From Lacrimispora saccharolytica (GTDB taxonomy: Bacteria > Bacillota > Clostridia > Lachnospirales > Lachnospiraceae), in assembly GCA_016899975.1 (NCBI GenBank), contig JACJJN010000027.1, positions 1 to 44,803 of the forward strand: a stretch of DNA of 44,803 bases, given 5' to 3'. A program made the position numbers and the translations under genes. The notes beneath the pieces are model-generated. The model worked only from the letters and a program-made list of their open reading frames with translations, was not told the DNA's origin and ran no database searches. The stretch's first letter is position 1, and each line of letters begins with the position of its first letter. This document shows, in pieces, positions 15,218 to 22,434 of this stretch.

Positions 15218-16141
15218 TTAAAGTTGTGAAAAGAACACCTCATGCAATGCCAGTTTCACCTTATCAAAATCACCCCATTCCGGACACTGGACAGCGATCG
15301 CCAGACCTTTCTCAGGCAATACCGTCGTCACCTGTCCGAAAGCTCCATCAGCCCGGTATGCCTTTGGATAGGGCGAACACCAGAACTGATATCCATAGCC
15401 GCACCGCCAGATGTCACCGTTTTCTGTCTGAGGCGTCTCAATCTGTTTTCTGGTAGCTTCCAAAACCCATTTGGAATCAAGCAATCTCTCTCCCTGCCAC
15501 TTTCCATCTGCCAGATACAACTGTCCCAATTTCATCATATCCGTCAAACGCATATACATTCCGCCGCCGCCAATGGGATGTCCCATCGGGTCACTTTCCC
15601 ATTGAGGCCAGCCCTGGCCCAGTTTCTGAAACAAACGCGGGTACAGGTATGCTGCCAGATTCTCGCCCACCGCTTTCTCCACCATCCGGCCAGCCAGGAT
15701 ACTGTCGGCCGTCGAGTATTCAAAAGCAGTTCCCGGCGTCTGTTCCATCGGCAGATGCATCATGTATTCCATGTAATCGGGAAATCCAACTCCCCGACGA
15801 CGATCATCTCCCATTAAATACGCATGGCCAAAACCACTGGACATCGTCAGCAGATCTCTCAGCGTAATCTGTAAAAGCCGAGGATCCGGATCTTCCGGCA
15901 CATATTCCGGAAAGTAATCCGTCAGACGATCTTCCAACGTCAGACGCCCTTCTGCCAGTGCCATCCCAACTGCTGTGACCATGTAGCTTTTGGTATGAGA
16001 ATAGATATTTCTTGCATGATCAGGTACAAAATGATGCTCCATCAGTACACGTTTTTCATCCGCCACGGCAACTGCTTCCACGAACAACTGTTGCTCTTTG
16101 ACGTATGCGACAAAATCCTGAAACAAATTTTTTACATGCAT
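15218..16141 (-). CDS. Class C beta-lactamase-fold serine hydrolase
   Basis: 307 residues, no signal peptide, so probably a cytoplasmic esterase/amidase-like member of the family rather than a drug-resistance enzyme. The SxxK motif is S48-H-T-K51 and the second motif tyrosine is probably Tyr142 (FEYSTADS). The third motif is unusual: a GAFGQ segment where KTG or HxG is normal. The family includes peptidases acting on D-residues, esterases and transesterases. ATG 16141 follows GGGAGG. Distance to dapF is 43 nt, so a link to cell-wall peptide recycling is possible but unproven. Confidence 0.85.
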   Translation of the reverse strand: MHVKNLFQDFVAYVKEQQLFVEAVAVADEKRVLMEHHFVPDHARNIYSHTKSYMVTAVGMALAEGRLTLEDRLTDYFPEYVPEDPDPRLLQITLRDLLTMSSGFGHAYLMGDDRRRGVGFPDYMEYMMHLPMEQTPGTAFEYSTADSILAGRMVEKAVGENLAAYLYPRLFQKLGQGWPQWESDPMGHPIGGGGMYMRLTDMMKLGQLYLADGKWQGERLLDSKWVLEATRKQIETPQTENGDIWRCGYGYQFWCSPYPKAYRADGAFGQVTTVLPEKGLAIAVQCPEWGDFDKVKLALHEVFFSQL

Positions 16142-16239
16142 TGAGATTTCCTCCCGATTTTTTATTAGTCCCCGTTTTTCAGCAGACGATTAAGTTGAAG
16201 TCCCTGTAACTCTTATTTTATACTGATTTATGCCCTATC

Positions 16240-16881
16240 TCAATAACTTTTAAAAAAAGGTTCGTCTGCCACCAGCTGGTCAAGAAGATTCTGAAATTCT
16301 TCAGGAGTTTTATAAGCATCCGGATCAAATTCTTCACCTGTAATATCTTCAAGCGCCGTTTTATTATAAATCATTCCCGCAGATTCAACGCAGAACGGGA
16401 AACCGTAAACAGCATCACCGATCTTCACGCCCATTGCCTCTCCGCCATCTTTCATCCATTCCCGATCAGACAAATCGAGGAAATCTTCTTCTCCCATTTC
16501 TTTTACATTATTCGGATCCACAATTGCCAATACCGGAGGATCCCCGGCCGCATATCTCTGCGCCAGTGTATCTCCGGGCGAATCCGTTTGATACACTTCA
16601 AATTCTACACCATGCTTTTCTCCCCACTCTGCAGTAACTTCTTCCAATGCGCTCTCCAATTCCGGTTTTGAATTCATTACTGTCAGTGTGATTCCGCCAT
16701 AATCCGTTCCTTCACCTTCGGAAGAACCCTCGCTTTCCGTTGAAGCCGATTGTGTGTCAGACGTTTCATCCGAAACTGATGAAGATGATGATTCTGAAGA
16801 AGCTTCTCCACCACACCCGCTTAAAATACTGGTTCCCACCATCATAGTCATCAGAACTGCAAGTATTTTTCTGTATTTCGT
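16240..16881 (-). pseudogene. Remnant of a sugar ABC-transporter substrate-binding lipoprotein
   Basis: The N-terminal half of a family-1 solute-binding protein: lipobox ILSGC, a Ser/Glu/Asp-rich linker, then a binding domain (ITLTVMNSKPELE, PPVLAIVDP, DAVYGFPFCVESAGMIYNK). It ends after about 213 codons, whereas intact proteins are 420 or more. The break follows VADEPFFKSY. The start is also odd: a perfect AAAGGAGG at 16895-16888 is followed after 6 nt by ACG (16881), where ATG would be expected. The first true ATG (16851) lies inside the signal peptide. No permease genes are present. Most likely a decayed gene; translation of a short lipoprotein from ACG cannot be excluded. Confidence 0.8.
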
Positions 16882-16896
16882 AATGTTCCTCCTTTA

Positions 16897-16910
16897 TTAA
16901 AACGTTTATA
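16897..16910. promoter_or_regulatory. LacI-family operator-like site before the binding-protein remnant
   Basis: TTAAAACGTTTATA is a near-palindrome centred on CG, as in LacI/GalR-type operators, and lies directly upstream of the ribosome site. It matches the cre consensus less well than the site at 17080. Confidence 0.45.
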
Positions 16911-17079
16911 TTTATTTTGTGCGCACCATTTTTTATGTAGCATAATAATATATCTTCTTTATATATTTTGTTAATATATCTTTTTATTATTCATATTTTT
17001 TATTTATATTGCACATTAATTTTTTATTTGTTTTAGCCATGTTTAATATATTTTTTGCTGTATACTGATTTACTTTTTT
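16911..17079. other. Very AT-rich upstream region, no gene seen
   Basis: About 170 bases made mostly of A and T, forming the long leader of the decayed binding-protein gene. No reading frame with a ribosome site is present. The composition is strikingly different from the GC-richer neighbours. Confidence 0.6.
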
Positions 17080-17093
17080 AGTAAACGTTTTCA
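17080..17093 (-). promoter_or_regulatory. Catabolite-responsive element (CcpA cre)
   Basis: On the minus strand TGAAAACGTTTACT fits the consensus TGWAARCGYTWNCW at every position. It overlaps a possible -35 (GTTTAC) placed 16 bp before TATACA, so CcpA binding would block the promoter of the former sugar-binding gene. Confidence 0.75.
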
Positions 17094-17153
17094 TTTTATT
17101 GATTTATTCTCCCGATTACAAGTTGCGCCAAACGGACGGGTCAAATTTTATTC

Positions 17154-17182
17154 TTGCATTATTCCAAAAGCTGTGCTATACT
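17154..17182 (+). promoter_or_regulatory. Promoter of amtB-glnB
   Basis: TTGCAT at 17154-17159, a 17-bp spacer and TATACT at 17177-17182. Transcription would start near 17189, giving a leader of about 140 nt. Confidence 0.75.
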
Positions 17183-17196
17183 CCAGAAGCATAACA

Positions 17197-17236
17197 AAGG
17201 TGTTGAATCGCTTCGGCGGATTCGGCACCTTTTTTA
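17197..17236 (+). terminator. Early leader terminator before amtB (candidate attenuator)
   Basis: AAGGTG and GAATCGC pair with GCGGATTC and CACCTT around a TTCG tetraloop, followed by seven T. It ends only about 45 nt after the predicted start of transcription and 90 nt before the amtB ATG. It can therefore only act on the amtB transcript (there is no upstream plus-strand gene). Confidence 0.8.
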
Positions 17237-17326
17237 TTTTCTATTTTCCGGGATTCTCCCGGCGCGGATTCAGAAAGGGCCCTTCCGGATCTGCCAAAAC
17301 AGGTGTTGGTATGAGGAGGAATAATT

Positions 17327-18568
17327 ATGAATACAGGTGATACTGCTTTTGTGCTGCTCTGTGCGGCGTTTGTATTTTTCATGACACCGGGACTGGCATT
17401 CTTTTACGGAGGTCTTGTCCGCAGAAAAAATGTCTGCAACACGATGATGGCATGCGTATCAATCATGGGACTTTCCATTGTCATGTGGGCTCTGTTCGGA
17501 TATTCGCTGGCCTTCGGCGGCAACCATTTGGGGATCATCGGAGATTTCCGCTGGTTCGGCCTGAACGGCGTCGGCATGGAAACCGGTCCTTACGCAGAAA
17601 ATCTTCCGCATCTGGTCTTCTGCGCCTTTCAGATGATGTTTGCCATGATCACACCGGCTCTGATCACAGGTTCCCTGGTGGGCCGTATGAAATTCAAAGC
17701 ACTGTTTCTGTTCACAGCCCTGTGGTCGCTGGTCGTCTATTACCCTCTGGCGCATATGGTATGGGGAGAGGGCGGTTTTCTCGCCGCAATCGGTTCTGTG
17801 GATTTTGCCGGCGGAAACGTCGTACACATCAGCTCCGGCGTCAGCGCTCTTGTCCTTGCGCTCCTTCTTGGAAAACGCCGCGGATATGAACACATGACCT
17901 ACAGGATCCACAATATACCTTTTGTCGTTCTCGGTGCCTCCATGCTCTGGTTCGGATGGTTCGGTTTTAACGCCGGAAGCGCCCTGGCTGCCGACGGCCT
18001 CGCCGCCCATGCATTTATGACCTCGGGAATCTCCGCTGCGTCCGCACTGCTTTCCTGGATGCTGATCGATGTGATCAAAAACGGCCGTCCAACGCTGGTC
18101 GGCGCTTCCACAGGACTTGTGGTTGGTCTCGTGGCAATCACACCGGGGGCCGGGTTCGTTCCCGTCTGGGCTTCTTTTGTCATCGGTTTCCTGGTCAGCC
18201 CGATCTGCTACTGCGGCGTTGCCATCGTCAAAAAGAAGCTGAAAATCGATGACGCGCTGGATGCCTTTGGCTGCCATGGCATCGGCGGAATCTGGGGAGG
18301 CATCGCCACCGGTCTGTTTGCTCAGAGTTCCATCAACGATACCGCCCGCTGGGACGGACTCATCTTCGGCGACTTCCGCCTGTTTGCCGCGCAGCTGGCA
18401 GGCATTCTGATCACCATTGCGTTCGCAGTCATCGGTACACTGATCTGTGTAGCGATCGTCAGAATTTTTACCCCGCTGCGGGTGGATCAGAAAGAAGAAC
18501 AGATCGGACTGGATCTCTCCCAGCACGGAGAAAGCGCTTATCCAAGCTTCAACGGCCTGGATCAGTAA
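17327..18568 (+). CDS. amtB: Ammonium transporter
   Basis: Amt/MEP/Rh-family channel of 413 residues with about 11 transmembrane helices. The twin-His pore residues are present: His167 in GGNVVHISSG (within the family signature DFAGGNVVHISSG) and His317 in AFGCHGIGG. There is no cleavable signal peptide, which is common in Firmicutes members. ATG 17327 follows TGAGGAGGAA. The PII gene is 36 nt downstream in the same operon, the classical pairing in which PII docks into the pore from the cytoplasm and blocks ammonium entry under nitrogen sufficiency. Confidence 0.97.
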   Translation: MNTGDTAFVLLCAAFVFFMTPGLAFFYGGLVRRKNVCNTMMACVSIMGLSIVMWALFGYSLAFGGNHLGIIGDFRWFGLNGVGMETGPYAENLPHLVFCAFQMMFAMITPALITGSLVGRMKFKALFLFTALWSLVVYYPLAHMVWGEGGFLAAIGSVDFAGGNVVHISSGVSALVLALLLGKRRGYEHMTYRIHNIPFVVLGASMLWFGWFGFNAGSALAADGLAAHAFMTSGISAASALLSWMLIDVIKNGRPTLVGASTGLVVGLVAITPGAGFVPVWASFVIGFLVSPICYCGVAIVKKKLKIDDALDAFGCHGIGGIWGGIATGLFAQSSINDTARWDGLIFGDFRLFAAQLAGILITIAFAVIGTLICVAIVRIFTPLRVDQKEEQIGLDLSQHGESAYPSFNGLDQ

Positions 18569-18604
18569 CATCGAATGATAGAAAAAGGAAGGAAGCGTGG
18601 AACC

Positions 18605-18967
18605 ATGTTAATTAAGATAGAAGCAATTGTCAGAGAAGAAAAATTTGAAGAGGTCAAAGAAGCCCTCGCACGCATAGAAGTGAATGGCATCACCGTATCT
18701 CAGGTTATGGGATACGGGATCCAGCGGGGCTATCAGGAAGTCGTACGCGGGCTGGACGTGGAGGTACAGATGCATCCCAAGATTAAATTCGAGATCGTCG
18801 TATCCTCCGAAGAATGGGAACAGAAAGTGATTGACACGATCTGTAAATCCGCTTATACCGGAGAAGTGGGAGACGGAAAAATTTTCACCTACGAAATCCG
18901 TTCGGCCAGAAAAATCCGCACCGGCGAGACCGGCTATGAAGCCATTCAGACAACCGCCGCAAGTTAA
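18605..18967 (+). CDS. glnB: Nitrogen regulatory protein PII (GlnK/GlnB type)
   Basis: 120 residues. PII fold with T-loop GYGIQRGYQEVVRG and the C-terminal signature TGEVGDGKIFTYEI...RIRTGE (KIRTGETG here). It binds ATP/ADP and 2-oxoglutarate and gates AmtB. The residue matching the uridylylated Tyr51 of enteric PII (YRG) is Val here (VVRG), so uridylylation at that site is impossible. This is common in Gram-positives. ATG 18605 follows GGAAGG and GTGGAA; an upstream in-frame ATG at 18575 lacks a site. Co-transcribed with amtB. Confidence 0.95.
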   Translation: MLIKIEAIVREEKFEEVKEALARIEVNGITVSQVMGYGIQRGYQEVVRGLDVEVQMHPKIKFEIVVSSEEWEQKVIDTICKSAYTGEVGDGKIFTYEIRSARKIRTGETGYEAIQTTAAS

Positions 18968-18981
18968 TATCTTCCCAAAAT

Positions 18982-19036
18982 ATGAAAGCGAATGGCAGGG
19001 AGCATATCAATTACATTCCCTGCCATTCGCTTTCAT
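18982..19036. terminator. Long palindromic terminator between glnB and the HAD gene
   Basis: A perfect 20-bp inverted repeat (18982-19001 with 19017-19036) around a 15-nt loop, lying between two convergent genes. U tracts are weak on both strands, but stem strength and position argue for a shared terminator. Confidence 0.75.
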
Positions 19037-19088
19037 CATTTGTTCTGAGAGCTTTCTGCCGTTTCACTTTTCCAAAATCGTAAAGTTA

Positions 19089-19943
19089 TTACGCGCCAAG
19101 ATTCTTCTCAAATTCCTCATTCAGCTGATTCTGATAAGCCTCATCGAAGCTTCCGTCCATCAGTTTCTCAACCGCCTGAGACATTCTCTCCCAGCTTTCC
19201 TTTTCTTTCGTTACAAGGATCGGATAGTAGAACACACCGTTCTTCTGAGCTGCCGCCCGGTCTCCCGGTGCGTCGCCGATCATCAGGACTTTGGTCTTGT
19301 CGTATCCGTAGGTCAGAAGTTTGGCAATGCAGGCTGCCTTGGAACCTGCGTTCTGTGCCAGGACAACATCCACATGGGGAAGGATTCCATGTTTCTCCCA
19401 CTCTTCCATCACAGCATCCAGGTTCGCAGAGGAAACGATCGCGATATCCGCGCGCTCATGTGCCCAGGCAATGGCTTCTTTTGCTCCCGGAAACGGCTTC
19501 TTCTCTTCTTCCGGCAGTTCACGGATTCTCTGGTTTACACTCTCGGACCAGCTCAGCGCTTTCTTCAGAGCGATGCTTCCCGTCTTCTCCGCCTCTTTCG
19601 CGATGGCGCCGTTGGACAGCTCGTCCGCTTCCTCCGCCCATTTTACCAGAGTATCCACATCCTCGATCACGGTTCCGCTGTCGTTGACTTCCTTCAGTAC
19701 CTTTGCAAGTGCTTTGAAACGATTGATGCCCCTGGTCATGGAATACAGGTTCACCTGATTCCAGCGGAAAAGAAGCTTTTCTTCCTGCTCTTTCAATCCC
19801 CACTCTTCGATCATGCAGGGACCGAAGCAACGAAAATGCTTGATATCCATGGTATCCATCGCACATCCGTCCGAATCGATGCAGATGAGGAAATCTTTTG
19901 TTTTTGCGAATCCTTCATATGGATCTTTTACTGCTGTTCCCAT
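19089..19943 (-). CDS. HAD-superfamily hydrolase
   Basis: 284 residues. Motif I is CIDSDGCAMDT with nucleophile Asp23 and Asp25; motif II is VSSAN; motif IV is GDAPGD, with a Lys upstream (AGSKAACI). A helical cap of about 130 residues separates motifs I and II. It is a cytoplasmic phosphatase or phosphonatase-like enzyme of unknown substrate. ATG 19943 lies 8 nt after TAGGAGGT; an upstream in-frame ATG (19982) is less likely. It is divergent from the AraC regulator at 20157, which may control it. Confidence 0.85.
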   Translation of the reverse strand: MGTAVKDPYEGFAKTKDFLICIDSDGCAMDTMDIKHFRCFGPCMIEEWGLKEQEEKLLFRWNQVNLYSMTRGINRFKALAKVLKEVNDSGTVIEDVDTLVKWAEEADELSNGAIAKEAEKTGSIALKKALSWSESVNQRIRELPEEEKKPFPGAKEAIAWAHERADIAIVSSANLDAVMEEWEKHGILPHVDVVLAQNAGSKAACIAKLLTYGYDKTKVLMIGDAPGDRAAAQKNGVFYYPILVTKEKESWERMSQAVEKLMDGSFDEAYQNQLNEEFEKNLGA

Positions 19944-20050
19944 ATTTCTTTTACCTCCTACTACTGTCTGAACTGTTACCATTTGTACACTTTTTTTCTG
20001 TAATTACAGCTTACCCCAAAAAGAGGAAAAAGAAAAGACTTGAAATTACT

Positions 20051-20078
20051 TTGAAATCAGATGAATTTTTGTTATACT
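20051..20078 (+). promoter_or_regulatory. Promoter of the AraC gene, with TATACT/AGTATA dyads
   Basis: TTGAAA at 20051-20056, a 16-bp spacer, TATACT at 20073-20078. The -10 element is part of a dyad, TATACT...AGTATA (20073-20091), and a further TATACT and AGTATA occur downstream before the ATG. These may be regulator sites, possibly autoregulatory. Confidence 0.55.
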
Positions 20079-20156
20079 ATATTTCAGTATAATATCGTTA
20101 TACTTTATCTGAATATCATTCATATGACAGTATACATATAATAAGAAAGGATTTTT

Positions 20157-21500
20157 ATGAACAAAGAAAATTTGAATCTGTTTCAGCAGATCGTACAGGC
20201 ACATAACATCACCTGCACGATCGTTGAGAAGGATTTCTCCAATCTGTACAAGACAGATCTGGAACTGCGCTACAAACTGTATTCCGACTACGACTACAGC
20301 GATTTCCGGGATTACCTGCTCAGGAACTGCAAGCCCGGGCATATCCTTAAAATTTACGATGAGTTCAGCCTGATCTCCTACGCTTTGTGTCTGCCCCCTT
20401 CTTCCGAAACCTCTTCCGGTCCCACCTCTGCCGTGCCCAGTACCGGCAGCGAGACCGGCGGTCCTGAGGACACCGGCGAACCGGTGACAGAATCTGACGG
20501 TTCCATTTCCGATATGGGAATCGTCACCACAGACAATACTTACCTTGTGGCGGGTCCTGTACTGAAAGAACCATGTACCCTGGCAGATATCCAGAAGATC
20601 ATGTTCAAAAACAAACTGCCGGATATGCTCTACAAAGATCTGTCCGCCTTTTACGCCAAACTTCCCGTTCCTCCCAACACAAAAACGTTGGAGGCGACGC
20701 TGCTGGTGATCGCAGAAAACCTGTTTTCCGAAAAATACGATCTTCAGGAGCCCCTGGGATTCTCCAGCATCACCTTTGATTCCAGCTCCGCGTTCCGCCG
20801 TCTGAATCAGGATCCAAGCCTTGCGATCAGCAGCATTGAAGAACGTTACGAACTGGAAAATCAGTTCCTCGATATGATTTCCACCGGAAATTACAACGCC
20901 GCAGCCCGCCTGTATGCGAAGCTGAACAATTACAGAATCACACCACGCAATCCCAACTCGATCCTGAACAGAAAAAACCTGTTAATCATCCTCAACACCT
21001 TATGCCGCAAAGCTGTGGAGCGCGGAAATGTCCACCCGGTCTATATCGACGAACTCTCCACCAGACTTGCCATTCAGATCAATGAAGCAGAAACCGACAC
21101 AGAACTGGATCAGATTGAAGGGGAAATGATCCACAAATACTGCCTGCTGGTGAGAAATCACTCCATGAAAAATTATTCCCAGCTTACCCAGCGCTGCATC
21201 ACCTATATCGATTTCCACTATGCAGAACCACTGTCGCTGAGCTTTTTTGCGGATATGTGCCACGTCACAAAATCCTACCTGTCCACGCTGTTTAAAAAGG
21301 AGACAGACACAAACATCACGGATTATATCCACAGCGTCCGTATCCGCCATGCACTGGTCCTGCTCAATTCCACTGCCCTGCCGATCCACGCGATTGCCGC
21401 AAGCTGCGGATATTCCGATATCAACTACTTTATCAAGATTTTTAAACGCCTGAACGGGAATTCCCCGAAACAATACCGGTCGCAGATGACAAAAACATAA
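20157..21500 (+). CDS. AraC-family transcriptional regulator with Ser/Thr/Gly/Pro-rich insert
   Basis: 447 residues. The C-terminal ~100 residues form the double helix-turn-helix (LSLSFFADMCHVTKSYLS, IHAIAASCGYSDINYFIK, ending NGNSPKQYR). The N-terminal part resembles sensor regions of Clostridial AraC proteins with no clear cupin. Residues about 79-120 are a low-complexity, disordered-looking insert (SSETSSGPTS, GSETGGPEDTGEP) separating the first 78 residues from the rest. ATG 20157 follows AAAGGA. The likely target is the divergent HAD gene or itself. The ligand is unknown. Confidence 0.88.
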   Translation: MNKENLNLFQQIVQAHNITCTIVEKDFSNLYKTDLELRYKLYSDYDYSDFRDYLLRNCKPGHILKIYDEFSLISYALCLPPSSETSSGPTSAVPSTGSETGGPEDTGEPVTESDGSISDMGIVTTDNTYLVAGPVLKEPCTLADIQKIMFKNKLPDMLYKDLSAFYAKLPVPPNTKTLEATLLVIAENLFSEKYDLQEPLGFSSITFDSSSAFRRLNQDPSLAISSIEERYELENQFLDMISTGNYNAAARLYAKLNNYRITPRNPNSILNRKNLLIILNTLCRKAVERGNVHPVYIDELSTRLAIQINEAETDTELDQIEGEMIHKYCLLVRNHSMKNYSQLTQRCITYIDFHYAEPLSLSFFADMCHVTKSYLSTLFKKETDTNITDYIHSVRIRHALVLLNSTALPIHAIAASCGYSDINYFIKIFKRLNGNSPKQYRSQMTKT

Positions 21501-21513
21501 CGAAAAAACATAT

Positions 21514-21567
21514 AAAACGAAGAAGAAAACAGCAAACTAGTCCCTTCGCTGCCTTCTTCTCCGTTTT
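21514..21567. terminator. Terminator between the AraC gene and the DUF1292 gene
   Basis: AAAACGAAGAAGA at 21514-21526 pairs with TCTTCTCCGTTTT at 21555-21567 with one mismatch. It lies between convergent genes, and terminal A/T pairs give a U run in both directions. Confidence 0.65.
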
Positions 21568-21584
21568 CTGTCCGTCTGTATGTC

Positions 21585-21836
21585 TCAGATTCCGTTCCTC
21601 TTGCAGAACAGCCGGTATACCTTCTGTATCAGCCGGTCGTCCTCCAGCCCTTCATACTGGACTTCTCCGTTGTCCATGTCCTCAGAATGAATCCTCAGAA
21701 TATGCACCGGCTCGTCGTCTCCTGCGTCCGCCGGATACAGCACCGCATATTCCTCCCCCTCGTATTCCACGATATCAAGGATTTCAAATCGAACCTTTGC
21801 ACCGTTTTCATCGGTTAAAACCAGAATATCTTCCAT
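21585..21836 (-). CDS. DUF1292-family small acidic protein
   Basis: 83 residues. The pattern DILVLTDENGAKVRFEILDIVEYEGEEY (here only the core: VEYEGEEYAVLYP) is typical of DUF1292 proteins, which are widespread in Firmicutes and of unknown function. It is strongly acidic. ATG 21836 lies 6 nt after GGTGGAGG; a GTG four codons upstream is possible. It stands alone between a terminator and a pseudogene. Confidence 0.8.
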   Translation of the reverse strand: MEDILVLTDENGAKVRFEILDIVEYEGEEYAVLYPADAGDDEPVHILRIHSEDMDNGEVQYEGLEDDRLIQKVYRLFCKRNGI

Positions 21837-21947
21837 AGCTTCCTCCACCTTTTCCCTTGTGCTGCCGGACAGAGACTCTCCGCGGCAGGTTTCTTTTTCT
21901 TCTGGAACAAGAATACCACACCTTACTGAAAATTCAAAGATTATTTT

Positions 21948-22309
21948 TCAGCCGTTGCTCTGCCAATACCGTTCCATCTGATCTTCCGTGAGAGAATCCA
22001 CAAATTTCTTCTTCATCTTCAGAAATTCTTCCAGATCCATCAGGATATGATACAGGATCGCCCGATTCTCAAATTCCTCCCGGCTGGCGGGAAGAGGCGT
22101 CTCCAGCTCCTCCAGCTGCTTCCACACATTTTCCGAAGATTCCGGAACGGTCAGCTCTTTGACCACCGGGTGGTGATCACCGACAGGAACGTGATGGACC
22201 CGGCAGAGATCGCGTATTCCAGATGCAGCAGTTCCGCAATCCAGATGGAAAGGCAGCAGCCGAGCGCGATCCTCAATGCCTGAAGAAAATATTTGCTTTT
22301 TCGTTCCAT
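21948..22309 (-). pseudogene. Aromatic acid exporter (ArAE/DUF939) gene with internal deletion
   Basis: ATG 22309 has a perfect AGGAGG upstream and encodes a typical N-terminus of this membrane family (SKYFLQALRIALGCCLSIW, then SAGSITFLSVITTRW). The frame ends right after (SKS). A second frame immediately downstream encodes the usual C-terminal soluble helix region (VWKQLEELETPLP, ILYHILMDLEEFLKMKKKF, LTEDQMERYW). The four to five membrane helices and most of the soluble domain between them are missing (several hundred bases), and the two ends are out of frame, so no functional exporter can be made. The join lies near 22160-22170. Confidence 0.8.
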
Positions 22310-22331
22310 GAAATTCCTCCTGAAAACAATG

Positions 22332-22375
22332 CCCCCAGAGTACATGAATCCCTGTTTCCCTGTACTCTGAGGGTA
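22332..22375. terminator. Duplicated hairpin terminator, copy 1 (after FGGY kinase)
   Basis: CCCAGAGTACA pairs with TGTACTCTGAGGG (imperfect), followed by a T run on the plus strand. The same sequence including loop bases AATCCCT recurs at 23885-23932. Confidence 0.65.
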
Positions 22376-22434
22376 TCCGTTTTTTGTATATTTTAATCGG
22401 CAAGCGTCGTTTTGGGCGCTGAACACAGAAAGGG

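Noticed and set aside
15218-16141. Beta-lactamase conferring drug resistance
   Set aside because: No signal peptide and an atypical third motif; more like a cytoplasmic esterase-type member.
17183-17326. ANTAR dual-hexaloop antiterminator in the amtB leader
   Set aside because: The single hairpin carries a UUCG tetraloop; no pair of hexaloops could be drawn.
17459-18571. 370-codon minus-strand frame opposite amtB
   Set aside because: Shadow of a clear AmtB with conserved twin histidines.
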